The notes under the pieces are model-generated. The model did not search any database. It was given only the letters and a program-made list of their open reading frames with translations, and was not told the origin of the DNA. Shown in pieces: positions 1-8,095 of a stretch of DNA of 64,000 bases (within the stretch, counting starts at the first letter, position 1; each line of letters begins with the position of its first letter). The translations under genes were made by a program, and so were the position numbers. Where the stretch lies: positions 62,001-126,000 of the forward strand of contig NZ_JAGIQA010000018.1 in assembly GCF_017814975.1 (NCBI RefSeq). The letters run 5' to 3'. The DNA comes from Cupriavidus consociatus. Its GTDB lineage: Bacteria; Pseudomonadota; Gammaproteobacteria; Burkholderiales; Burkholderiaceae.

Positions 1-18
1 AACCAGCTGGCGAACTGA
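1..18 (+). CDS. 3' end of an upstream gene (partial)
   Basis: Five sense codons (N-Q-L-A-N) followed by TGA lie five bases before the next start codon. The gene body is outside the window, so its product cannot be told. Tight spacing suggests co-transcription with the transglycosylase gene that follows. Confidence 0.4.
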   Translation, partial: NQLAN

Positions 19-23
19 GCCCG

Positions 24-764
24 ATGCGCGCCGCACGCGCAATGCCCGCTGCCCGCCGCCTTGCCGGCGGGCTGCTGCTGGCGCTGGCCGCGGCGGCCGC
101 GCATGCCGGCGCGCAGAAGGAAGAAGACCTGGCAGATTCCGTGCGCGGCGCGCTGGCCGCGGCGATTGCGGATGACCGGCCCACGCGGCCGGTCTTTGCT
201 TCTGGCGGCGAGCGCCTGGCCTACCTCAAGTGGCTGGGCGAAATGTCTTCCCGGCTGGCCACGCGCATCCCCGAGCCGCAGGTGCGCGTGGAACTGATCG
301 AGGTCGCCTACTACGAGGCCAAGCGCGCGGGGCTGGAACCCGCGCTGGTGCTGGGCCTGGTCCAGGTCGAGAGCAATTTCCGCAAGTACGCGATCAGCTC
401 GGCCGGCGCGCGCGGGCTGATGCAGGTGATGCCGTTCTGGGTCCGCGCCATCGGCGACAACGACCCGCGCAAGCTGTTCCACCTGCAGAGCAACCTGCGC
501 TACGGCTGCACTATCCTGCGCTACTACCTCGACCGCGAGCAGGGCGACCTGTACCTGGCGCTGGGCCGCTACAACGGCAGCCGCGGCCGTCCCGAATATC
601 CCAATGCGGTACTGGCGGCGTGGAAGCGCTGGCAGTATTCCGAAGCCTCGGTCACCGTCGCCGGCGATCCGGACAATACGCAGGCACGCGCTCCGCGCAC
701 GCAGCCGTCCGACCCGCCGGAACGCAACCCTTTCTCGCCGCGCCGCGTCGCCAACCCGTCATGA
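24..764 (+). CDS. Lytic transglycosylase (SLT family)
   Basis: A 246-residue exported enzyme that should cleave the MurNAc-GlcNAc bond of peptidoglycan in the periplasm. The first ~30 residues form a signal peptide with an Ala/Leu core ending near A-H-A. The SLT domain covers about residues 85-210: the catalytic glutamate sits in Q-V-E-S-N-F, followed by G-L-M-Q-V-M-P and the late A-L-G-R-Y-N-G block. The tail after residue 215 is Pro/Arg-rich and low complexity. The stop overlaps the next ATG (ATGA), so the two genes are probably translationally coupled. Length and motifs fit small soluble or lipid-free SLTs. The exact subfamily is not assigned. Confidence 0.9.
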   Translation: MRAARAMPAARRLAGGLLLALAAAAAHAGAQKEEDLADSVRGALAAAIADDRPTRPVFASGGERLAYLKWLGEMSSRLATRIPEPQVRVELIEVAYYEAKRAGLEPALVLGLVQVESNFRKYAISSAGARGLMQVMPFWVRAIGDNDPRKLFHLQSNLRYGCTILRYYLDREQGDLYLALGRYNGSRGRPEYPNAVLAAWKRWQYSEASVTVAGDPDNTQARAPRTQPSDPPERNPFSPRRVANPS

Positions 765-1690
765 TCCGCGAAGCATCCGTTGCCGGCGGCAGGGCCGGCT
801 ATACCGAATCCTCGCCCGAGCTGGAGCAATGGCTGGCCAGGCATATCGCACAAGGCTTTGGCGCCGATGCGCTGGTGCTGTCGATGCTGCGTTCGGGCTA
901 TGACGACAGCTTTGCGCGCCGGGCCGTGGCGGCGGCGTTCGGTGCGGACGCCGCGCTGGCCAGTGCGGACAAGCTGGCGCCGGCGCGCGCCGCGGCTCCG
1001 CAGGCCAAGGCCGTGGCAGGCGCCGTGTCCGGATCCCCGGCACGTCCGGCGTCCTATGTGGCCGACGGCGGCGATCGCCAGGTGCCGATCCTGTTCCGGC
1101 TCGCCTCGCCGCAGATCCGGCTGTACCAGCAACTGCTGAGCGCCGAAGAATGCGACGCGCTGGTGGCGCTGTCGCGCGGCCGGCTGGCACGCTCGCCGGT
1201 GGTCAACCCCGACACCGGCGACGAGAACCTGATCGACGCCCGCACCAGCATGGGCGCCATGTTCCAGGTGGGCGAGCATGCGCTGATCGAACGCATCGAG
1301 GCGCGTATCGCCGCGGTCACCGGCGTGCCGGCCGAGCACGGCGAAGGCTTGCAGATCCTCAACTACAAGCCCGGCGGCGAGTACCAGCCGCATTTCGATT
1401 TCTTCAATCCGCAACGGCCGGGCGAGGCACGCCAGCTGACCGTAGGCGGCCAGCGCATCGCCACGCTGGTGATCTACCTGAACACGCCCGAGGCCGGGGG
1501 CGCCACCGCGTTCCCTCGCGTGGGTCTGGAAGTGGCGCCGGTAAAGGGCAATGCGGTCTACTTCAGCTACCTGCTGCCCGACGGCATGCTTGACGAGCGC
1601 ACGCTGCATGCGGGCCTGCCGGTCGCCGCGGGCGAGAAGTGGATTGCGACCAAGTGGCTGCGCGAGCGGCCGTATCGCAGCGAAGGCTGA
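761..1690 (+). CDS. 2-oxoglutarate/Fe(II)-dependent prolyl 4-hydroxylase family protein
   Basis: A 309-residue protein whose C-terminal half (about 115-309) is a P4H-type double-stranded beta-helix dioxygenase. The iron ligands are visible as H211-x-D213 (P-H-F-D-F-F) and H283 (T-L-H-A-G), with K293 ten residues later as the expected 2-oxoglutarate-binding lysine. The first ~110 residues are Ala-rich and hold a helical region with no clear family. The start was chosen at the ATG overlapping the stop of the transglycosylase; a longer open frame upstream is only a shadow of that gene. The reaction would be oxidative hydroxylation of a protein or peptide side chain; the target is unknown. Confidence 0.88.
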   Translation: MIREASVAGGRAGYTESSPELEQWLARHIAQGFGADALVLSMLRSGYDDSFARRAVAAAFGADAALASADKLAPARAAAPQAKAVAGAVSGSPARPASYVADGGDRQVPILFRLASPQIRLYQQLLSAEECDALVALSRGRLARSPVVNPDTGDENLIDARTSMGAMFQVGEHALIERIEARIAAVTGVPAEHGEGLQILNYKPGGEYQPHFDFFNPQRPGEARQLTVGGQRIATLVIYLNTPEAGGATAFPRVGLEVAPVKGNAVYFSYLLPDGMLDERTLHAGLPVAAGEKWIATKWLRERPYRSEG

Positions 1691-1817
1691 CCGCGCCATC
1701 GGGACGTTGCCCGTGATGGCCAAGCCCTTCCTGTATCGGCAATTTGCTGAAGAAGTGTACCGGTACTGTACCGCTGACTGACCGTAGACTGATTCCCTGA
1801 ACGCCCTGGAGTCAGTC

Positions 1818-2435
1818 ATGGAAGTATCCCAACTCGCCGCCGGTACCGGTGTCTTCGCCGCTTTTGCCGGTTTTGCGCTGGTGTCGTCGATCACCCCTGG
1901 TCCGAATAACACGATGCTGCTGGCTTCCGGCGTGAACTTCGGGTTCTTGCGCACGGTGCCGCACCTGCTCGGTGTCAGCATCGGCTTTGCACTGATGGTG
2001 GCGCTGGTCGGGCTAGGGTTGGGGTCGCTGTTCCATGCCTTCCCGTGGACCTGGCAGGTGCTGCGCGTGGTGGCGACGGTCTACCTGGTCTGGCTGGCGT
2101 GGAAGCTCGCCACGGCCGGCGGCGTGCAGGACCAGCAGGTGGCGCGGCCGATGGGCTTCTGGGCCGCGGCGGCGTTCCAGTGGGTCAATCCCAAGGCGTG
2201 GGTAATGGCCGTGGGCGCGTGCAGCACCTATGTGCTGCACGGCAACCTGTGGCTCAACGTGCTGCTGCTGGCCGGGATCTTCGGGGTAGTGAACCTGCCC
2301 AGCGTAGCGATGTGGGCGTTGTGCGGTTCGGCGCTGCGGCGCTGGCTGGCGCGGCCGAAGGTGCTGCGCGCGTTCAATGTCGGGATGGCGGTGCTGCTGC
2401 TGGCGTCGCTGTGGCCGATTTTGGCGTCGCATTAA
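1818..2435 (+). CDS. LysE/RhtB family amino-acid exporter
   Basis: A 205-residue inner-membrane protein with about six hydrophobic segments, the usual size of the LysE/RhtB superfamily. The family signature S-x-x-P-G-P-N near residue 25-32 (T-P-G-P-N-N-T) follows the first membrane helix. Such proteins export amino acids or related small molecules by proton exchange; the substrate cannot be told from sequence. ATG at 1818 follows GGAG six bases upstream. It is transcribed towards hpt, and a palindromic repeat block lies between the two 3' ends. Confidence 0.88.
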   Translation: MEVSQLAAGTGVFAAFAGFALVSSITPGPNNTMLLASGVNFGFLRTVPHLLGVSIGFALMVALVGLGLGSLFHAFPWTWQVLRVVATVYLVWLAWKLATAGGVQDQQVARPMGFWAAAAFQWVNPKAWVMAVGACSTYVLHGNLWLNVLLLAGIFGVVNLPSVAMWALCGSALRRWLARPKVLRAFNVGMAVLLLASLWPILASH

Positions 2436-2454
2436 AGCTGAGCAACGAAGTGAC

Positions 2455-2579
2455 TCCCCTCTCCCGCCTGCGGGAGCGGGGCAGGGGGTGAGGGCAGGAG
2501 CCTCCACGAAGTGAGGGCCGTCGCTCTTGCAAGCGCCGGCCCTCTCCCCCAACCCCTCTCCCGCGCGCGGGAGAGGGGA
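2455..2579. repeat. REP-like inverted pair of G/C-rich palindromes
   Basis: Two copies of a motif with core CTCTCCCGC-nn-GCGGGAG-GGG and a GGGTGAGGGC tail face each other (about 2455-2495 and 2538-2579). Another copy lies at 13901-13940. The block sits between the convergent lysE-type and hpt genes, where it could act as a bidirectional terminator or an mRNA 3'-end stabiliser. A very long open frame on the + strand through this region is an artefact of high GC. Confidence 0.7.
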
Positions 2580-2600
2580 GCAAACCATGAGTCGATCCGG

Positions 2601-3143
2601 TCAGGTCAGCGCCCGGATCGCCCCCAGGTTCCGCCAATACCCCTTGGCATCCATGCCGCACCCGAACACATAGCGATCCGGCACTGCAAAGCCGCAGAAG
2701 TCCGGATGCATCGGCTTGAGCTTGGTCAGCGTCTTCTCGCAGAGCACCGCGGCGTGGAATTCCTTCGCGCCCATGTCCATGATGCGCTCGCGGATCGCGG
2801 CCATGGTCTCGCCTTCATCCAGGATGTCGTCCAGCACCAGCACCACGCGGTCCTTGACCGATTCGCGCGGGGCCACGCGCCACTGCATCTCGCCGCCAAC
2901 GGTCTTGTTGTTGTAGCGCGAGAGGTGGATGTAGTCGAACTCCAGCGGGAACGCCAGCTTGGGCAGCAGCATGCCGGTGAACACCACCGCGCCGCCCATC
3001 ACGGACAGCACCAGCGGAAAGGCATCGCCCATCTTGGCGGTGATCTCGGCGGCCATGCGGTCCAGCGATGCCTGGACTTCCTCGGCCGAGACGATTTCTT
3101 CGGAGTTGGCCCACAGCTCGCGGGCCTGTACGGCGCTCATCAT
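2601..3143 (-). CDS. hpt: Hypoxanthine (guanine) phosphoribosyltransferase
   Basis: A 180-residue cytosolic purine-salvage enzyme that joins hypoxanthine or guanine to PRPP. The PRPP-binding signature V-L-V-L-D-D-I-L-D-E-G-E-T is present around residues 100-112, preceded by the Y-I-H-L-S-R-Y flexible-loop region. Length is normal for the family. The first ATG has GGAAAG six to seven bases upstream; two consecutive Met codons make the start uncertain by one residue. Its 5' end lies 45 bases after the 3' end of ffh on the same strand, so the two may share a transcript. Confidence 0.9.
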   Translation of the reverse strand: MMSAVQARELWANSEEIVSAEEVQASLDRMAAEITAKMGDAFPLVLSVMGGAVVFTGMLLPKLAFPLEFDYIHLSRYNNKTVGGEMQWRVAPRESVKDRVVLVLDDILDEGETMAAIRERIMDMGAKEFHAAVLCEKTLTKLKPMHPDFCGFAVPDRYVFGCGMDAKGYWRNLGAIRALT

Positions 3144-3188
3144 GATGTCTTTCCTGTTCTTTTGCGGGGGAGGCAGTGCAGCCCGGGC

Positions 3189-4583
3189 TCAACGATTGAA
3201 GAGGCCCTTCATGCCGCCCTTCATCGCGCCCATCTGGCGCATCATCTTCATCATGCCGCCGCCCTTGAGCTTTTTCATCATGGATTGCATCTGGTCGAAC
3301 TGGTTCAGCAGGCGGTTGACCTCCTGAACCGGCACGCCGGCGCCCGCGGCGATGCGGCGCTTGCGGCTGGCCTTGATCAGGTCGGGCTTGGCGCGCTCGG
3401 CCGGCGTCATGCTGTTGATGATGCCTTCCATGCGCGCCACCTGCTTCTCGGCCTGGTCCATGTTGGCGCCCTGCGCCTGCTGGGCGAACTGCGCCGGCAG
3501 CTTGTCGACCAGGCTGGCCATGCCGCCCATCTTCTTCATCTGGCCGATCTGCGCCTTGAAGTCTTCCAGGTCGAAATCGCCGGTCTTCTTGATCTTCTTG
3601 GCCAGCTTCTCGGCCGCTTCCATGTCGACGCCGCGCTGGGCTTCCTCGACCAGCGCCATGATGTCGCCCATGCCCAGGATGCGCTGCGCCATCCGGTCCG
3701 GGAAGAACGGCTCCAGCCCGTCGAGCTTTTCGCCCACGCCGACGAACTTGATCGGCCGGCCGGTGATATGTCGCACCGACAGTGCCGCACCGCCGCGGGC
3801 ATCGCCGTCCAGCTTGGTCAGCACCACGCCGGTCAGCGGCAGGGTGTCGTTGAAGGCCTTGGCGGTGTTGACCGCATCCTGGCCGAGCATGGCGTCAACC
3901 ACGAACAGGGTTTCGGCGGGCTTCAGCTCGGCGTGCAGGGCAGCGATTTCCTGCATCATCAATTCGTCGATACCGAGGCGGCCGGCCGTATCGACGATCA
4001 GCACGTCGTGGTAGTGCTTGCGCGCCCAGTCGACCGCGGCGCGGGCGATCTCGACCGGCTTCTGGTCCGGCTGCGACGGGAAGAAGTCAGCGCCAACCTG
4101 CTCGGAAACGGTCTTCAGCTGGGCGATAGCAGCGGGGCGGTAGACGTCGCAGGAGACCGTCAGCACCTTCTTCTTCTTGTTTTCCTTGAGCCACTTAGAC
4201 AGCTTGCCGACGGTTGTGGTCTTGCCGGCACCCTGCAGGCCGGCCATCAGGATGATGGCGGGCGGCTGCACGTTCAGGTTCAGCTCGGCTTCCTTGTTGT
4301 TGCCGCCAGCGGCCTCGGCGCCGCCGATGACCGAAGTCAGCTCGCGCTGGACCACGCCGACCAGCGCCTGGCCCGGCGTGAGGCTGGTGATCACATCCTC
4401 GCCCAGCGCCTTTTCCCTGACGCGGGCGATGAATTCGCGCACGACCGGCAGGGCCACGTCGGCTTCGAGCATGGCAAGGCGCACTTCGCGCAGCATCTCG
4501 GCGGTGTTGGCCTCGGTCAGGCGCGCCTCGCCGCGCATGGTCTTGACCACACGCGCCAGGCGTTGAGTGAGATTGTCCAGCAT
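3189..4583 (-). CDS. ffh: Signal recognition particle GTPase Ffh (SRP54)
   Basis: A 464-residue SRP GTPase that binds 4.5S RNA and signal sequences and delivers ribosomes to FtsY at the membrane. The N domain covers about 1-90. The G domain starts near 108 with the P-loop G-L-Q-G-A-G-K-T-T-T (115-124), D-T-A-G-R and T-K-L-D-G-D. The M domain from about 320 is methionine-rich and ends in a Met/Gly/Lys tail, including the S-R-K-R-R-I-A-A-G-(A)-G RNA-binding motif. The start was set at M-L-D-N-L-T, the family's normal beginning; the frame is open further upstream but that part is not Ffh-like. It is divergent from the CcsA-like gene. Confidence 0.95.
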   Translation of the reverse strand: MLDNLTQRLARVVKTMRGEARLTEANTAEMLREVRLAMLEADVALPVVREFIARVREKALGEDVITSLTPGQALVGVVQRELTSVIGGAEAAGGNNKEAELNLNVQPPAIILMAGLQGAGKTTTVGKLSKWLKENKKKKVLTVSCDVYRPAAIAQLKTVSEQVGADFFPSQPDQKPVEIARAAVDWARKHYHDVLIVDTAGRLGIDELMMQEIAALHAELKPAETLFVVDAMLGQDAVNTAKAFNDTLPLTGVVLTKLDGDARGGAALSVRHITGRPIKFVGVGEKLDGLEPFFPDRMAQRILGMGDIMALVEEAQRGVDMEAAEKLAKKIKKTGDFDLEDFKAQIGQMKKMGGMASLVDKLPAQFAQQAQGANMDQAEKQVARMEGIINSMTPAERAKPDLIKASRKRRIAAGAGVPVQEVNRLLNQFDQMQSMMKKLKGGGMMKMMRQMGAMKGGMKGLFNR

Positions 4584-4713
4584 GGCAGGAATCGGGGGAG
4601 ATATCGGAGCAGGAGCTCGGTCTGGAATCGGGGCAGGCCCGTGCCGGTTGCAGGGCCGGAGCACCGGTTCAACCGGCTGCCACCGTCCGTGGGCACTAAG
4701 GTAAACTGCGCAA

Positions 4714-5676
4714 ATGGTCATTGTACTGTATGCCCTGACGGCACTTCTCTATTGCGGCCTGGCCTGGCACGGCTGGGCCACGCGCCATGCCGGCGTTGCC
4801 TCCACCGCCGCAAAGGCCGGACCAGCCGGCGGCGCGGCCTCTGCCGTGCTGGTCGCCGGCGGCCCCGGCAACGCCCTGCCACCGGCGGGCGGTGCGCACG
4901 GCGAGGGCCGGCCGGCCTGGTGGCACGTGCTGATGCTGGCGGCGCTGGCCAGCCACGGCATGCTGCTGCACGAAACCATCTTCCCGGCCGAGCGCATGGT
5001 GTTCGGCTTTGCCTTCGCGCTGTCGGCCATGCTGTGGCTGGGCGTCGGCATCTACTGGATCGAGAGCTTCTTCTTCTCGCTGGCCGGGCTGGGGCTGATC
5101 GTGATCCCCGTCGCGCTGGTCGCCAGCCTGATGCCGCTGGCCTTTCCCGGCTCGCAGATCCTGGGCTACGCGGCGCAACCGCTGTTCAAGCTGCACTTCA
5201 TCATCGCCAACGTGGCTTATGGGCTGTTCACGCTGGCGGCGTTCCATGCCTTCCTGATGCTGCTGGCCGAGCGCCGGCTGCACGGTTTCCGCCACACGCC
5301 GGCACGCCCGGCCGATGGCAAAGCCACGCAACCCGGCCAGTGGCTGGGCCGCTGGCTGGACCTGCTGCCGCCGCTGCTGACGCTGGAAAAGCTGCTGTTC
5401 CGCCTGATCGGCGCCGGCTTTGTGCTGCTGACGCTGACGATCGGCTCGGGCCTGCTGTTCTCCGAAGAGCTGTTCGGCCGCGCCTTCCGGATGGATCACA
5501 AGACCGTGTTCGCGCTGATCTCGTGGGCCATGTTCGGCGGCATCCTGGCCGGCCGCATCTTCCGCGGCTGGCGCGGCAAGGTGGCGCTGCGCTGGGTCAT
5601 CGCCTCGTTCGGCATCCTGCTGCTGGCCTATGTCGGCAGCCGCTTTGTGATTGAAGTGGTCCTGCACCGTCTCTGA
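4714..5676 (+). CDS. CcsA/YpjD-type cytochrome c assembly membrane protein
   Basis: A 320-residue polytopic inner-membrane protein with about eight hydrophobic segments. It matches the CcsA/ResC-like family often encoded beside ffh in proteobacteria (E. coli YpjD position). Conserved features include the H-x-x-x-A-x-x-A-Y-x-x-F region around 165-180 (K-L-H-F-I-I-A-N-V-A-Y-G-L-F) and late H/W residues in M-D-H-K-T-V-F-A-L-I-S-W. CcsA proteins handle heme for cytochrome c maturation; for the ffh-linked version the role is unproved. A Gly/Ala-rich insertion follows the first helix (about 25-70). The next gene starts five bases after its stop. Confidence 0.8.
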   Translation: MVIVLYALTALLYCGLAWHGWATRHAGVASTAAKAGPAGGAASAVLVAGGPGNALPPAGGAHGEGRPAWWHVLMLAALASHGMLLHETIFPAERMVFGFAFALSAMLWLGVGIYWIESFFFSLAGLGLIVIPVALVASLMPLAFPGSQILGYAAQPLFKLHFIIANVAYGLFTLAAFHAFLMLLAERRLHGFRHTPARPADGKATQPGQWLGRWLDLLPPLLTLEKLLFRLIGAGFVLLTLTIGSGLLFSEELFGRAFRMDHKTVFALISWAMFGGILAGRIFRGWRGKVALRWVIASFGILLLAYVGSRFVIEVVLHRL

Positions 5677-5681
5677 ACACC

Positions 5682-5990
5682 ATGGCACGTATCCTGATCC
5701 TGCTGGCCGTGGTGCTGGGCGTCTTCTGGTGGTTGCGCGCCCGCGCCGAAGCGCGGCTGGCGCAGCAACGGGCACGGCAGCAAGCCAGCGAAGCCGCGGC
5801 CCGCGCCAACGCCAACGCCAACGCCAATGCCGGCCAAGCCGAATCCGCCGAACCGATGGTCCAATGCGCCCAGTGCGGTGTGCACCTGCCGCAAGGCGAG
5901 GCCATTGCCTGGCGCGGCCTGCACTACTGCCGGCGCAGTCATCTCCCTGACGAAGGCAGCAACGTTGATGGCGGCGGTGCGCGCCCATGA
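5682..5990 (+). CDS. PP0621 family protein (small membrane-anchored Cys protein)
   Basis: A 102-residue protein with an N-terminal membrane helix (about 3-20), an Arg/Ala/Gln-rich helical linker containing an A-N repeat, and a C-terminal metal-binding-like region with C-A-Q-C-G-V-H-L and a later C-R-R-S-H. This layout, and its place between the CcsA-like gene and a PilS-like kinase, fits the PP0621 family of proteobacteria. Function is unknown; a zinc-binding site is likely from the CxxC...C...H spacing. Its stop overlaps the next ATG. Confidence 0.75.
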   Translation: MARILILLAVVLGVFWWLRARAEARLAQQRARQQASEAAARANANANANAGQAESAEPMVQCAQCGVHLPQGEAIAWRGLHYCRRSHLPDEGSNVDGGGARP

Positions 5991-8095
5991 CCCAGCCGGC
6001 GCCGTCAGGCTGGCAGCGGCTGAACGCCTGGCGCGGCCTGGCGCAGCTGTGGCGGCAGGCTGAACCGCCCGAATTCCACTGGCGCCTGCTGCGCTATTTC
6101 TGCTGGACCCGCGTCGCCGTGGGCCTGCTGCTGCTCGGCTACGCGCTGATGCGGCGCGGCGAGCCCGCGCCGGCACCATGGCCGCCCTCGCTGCTGCCCG
6201 ATTTGCCCTTCGGACTGGCCGGCGCCGAGCACGCCGCGGCCATGACCGTCGCCGTGCCTTACCTTGGCATTGCGCTGGCGATGCTCGCCGGCACGTTGTG
6301 GCGCCGCCATTTCCACCTGCGCGTGCGCATGCAGGTGCTGGCCGACCTGGCGCTGCTGGCGCTGGTGTTCCTCGCCATCGGCCACCCGGCCAGCCAGGGC
6401 CAGGCCGACGGCCTCGCCATGATCTTCCTGCTGCCCGCGCTCGAAGCCGGCGCGCTCACCAGCCTGCCGTTCGCGCTCTTTGCCGCGTCGATCTCCGCGC
6501 TGGTGGTGATGGGCGGCCCCTTCATGCACACCATCCTGCTGCGCCAGGCCGATGCCGGGCTGCTGGGCTCGGGCCTGTTCGGCCTGGTGTTCATGATCGC
6601 GGCGCTGCTGATGTACATGCTGGCCAACCGCCAGCTCGCGCAGGAGCGGCTGGCGCTGGCGCGCGAGCAGGAATTGCGCATGCAGCAGCTGGTCAACCGG
6701 CTGATGGTCAACGACATGCAGGACGGCGTGATGCTGGTGCGCGCCAACGGCGCAGTGGTGGCAGCCAATCCGGCCGCGGTGGTGCTGCTGGGCGTGCAGG
6801 CGCACGAGCGCATCTATTCGCGCCGGCTGGCTGCGCCGGCGGGGCAGAGCAGCGATGGCGACACCGTGCTGTTCGACCTGCGCCGCATCCCGCGCCTGCA
6901 GCCGCTGATGGAAATGCTGCGCGACTGGCTGCGCAGCAAGGACGATGTGCCGCGCATCCTGCAGCTGCTGCCGATGGCGTCCGGCACCGCACTGGCGGAC
7001 GGCACCATGCAGCACACCCGGCTGCGGCTGCGCTTCGTGCTGCCGGGGCTGGCGGGTTTGCGCTCGACGCTGGCGCACGGGCGCACCGTGCCGTCGCATC
7101 TCGATACCGCTGCCTGGAATGAACTGTCGCCCGAGGCCGCCGCCCGCCTGCGCCTTGCCATCGCGCAGAACGAGGCCATGGCCTGGTCGCAGGAAGACGA
7201 AGCGCTGCTGCGCAGCGAGATGCGCGACACCGTGCTGGTCCATATCGAAAGCTGGGAACGCATCGCCGAACAGGTGCAACAGGAAAAGCTGGCTGCGATG
7301 GGCCGCCTGGTGGCCAGCATCGCGCACCAGATCCGCAACCCGCTGGCGGCCATCAGCCAGGCCAGCGAACTGCTGGCCGACTCCGCGCGGCAGGAGCCTG
7401 TTGCCACGGACAGCGGCGCCGACGTCGATATCGACGCGCGCCTGCTGCGCATCATCAATGACAACGTGCGCCGCCTCGACCAGGTGGTGTCCGACGTGCT
7501 GCAGATGTCGCGCCGCCCGCGCACCGGCCGCAGCACCGTGCACCTGGCGCAGGCGCTGCCCGAGATCGTCGAGCGCTGGCGCCTGGAAATGCGTTCGCGC
7601 CGCCCCCAGGCCGGCGAGACCCGCCCGGCCGGCCGTGCCGACGTCAACGCCAACGCCATCCGCCTGACCGTGGACGTGTCCCAGGCGGTGGTGTTCGACG
7701 CCGCGCAGCTGCAACAGGTGCTGGGCAACCTGCTCGACAACGCCTGGCGCTACTGCAGCCGGCTGCCGGGCTCGATCCGGATGCTGGCGCATGCGCTGGA
7801 CCAGCACCACGCCGAACTGATCGTCTGGAACGACGGCGCCGAGGTTACGCGCGAGCACCAGCGCAGCCTGTTCGAACCGTTCTTCACCAGCAACGCGCAG
7901 GGCACCGGCCTGGGCCTGTTCATGGCGCGCGAGCTGTGCGGCGCCAACGACGCGCAGGTGCGCTACGGCGCGGTCTCGGTGCCGGCGCTGATGGAGCGCA
8001 CCGGCGTGCTGGCCGCCTCCGCACGCGATACACTGCCGGCCAAGGCCTTCGTGCTGACGCTGCGCATCGAGACCGCCGACGCGGCCGTCGCATGA
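5987..8095 (+). CDS. pilS: PilS-like membrane sensor histidine kinase
   Basis: A 702-residue kinase with about six membrane helices between residues 30 and 215, then a PAS-like cytoplasmic region, an HK dimerisation domain and an HATPase domain. The phosphoryl-accepting His447 lies in A-H-Q-I-R-N-P-L-A-A. The N box is L-G-N-L-L-D-N-A-W and the G box G-T-G-L-G-L near 640. It overlaps the next gene, a sigma-54 response regulator, by four bases. In betaproteobacteria this pair resembles PilS/PilR, which controls type IV pilin transcription. The pilus assignment rests on context and family resemblance only. Confidence 0.82.
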   Translation: MTQPAPSGWQRLNAWRGLAQLWRQAEPPEFHWRLLRYFCWTRVAVGLLLLGYALMRRGEPAPAPWPPSLLPDLPFGLAGAEHAAAMTVAVPYLGIALAMLAGTLWRRHFHLRVRMQVLADLALLALVFLAIGHPASQGQADGLAMIFLLPALEAGALTSLPFALFAASISALVVMGGPFMHTILLRQADAGLLGSGLFGLVFMIAALLMYMLANRQLAQERLALAREQELRMQQLVNRLMVNDMQDGVMLVRANGAVVAANPAAVVLLGVQAHERIYSRRLAAPAGQSSDGDTVLFDLRRIPRLQPLMEMLRDWLRSKDDVPRILQLLPMASGTALADGTMQHTRLRLRFVLPGLAGLRSTLAHGRTVPSHLDTAAWNELSPEAAARLRLAIAQNEAMAWSQEDEALLRSEMRDTVLVHIESWERIAEQVQQEKLAAMGRLVASIAHQIRNPLAAISQASELLADSARQEPVATDSGADVDIDARLLRIINDNVRRLDQVVSDVLQMSRRPRTGRSTVHLAQALPEIVERWRLEMRSRRPQAGETRPAGRADVNANAIRLTVDVSQAVVFDAAQLQQVLGNLLDNAWRYCSRLPGSIRMLAHALDQHHAELIVWNDGAEVTREHQRSLFEPFFTSNAQGTGLGLFMARELCGANDAQVRYGAVSVPALMERTGVLAASARDTLPAKAFVLTLRIETADAAVA

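Noticed and set aside
569..1981. A 470-residue open frame on the - strand
   Set aside because: Covers the hydroxylase gene in antisense; no domain seen.
2511..5654. A 1047-residue open frame on the + strand
   Set aside because: It is antisense to hpt and ffh, His/Gln/Leu-rich, without domains. It is an artefact of high GC at third positions.
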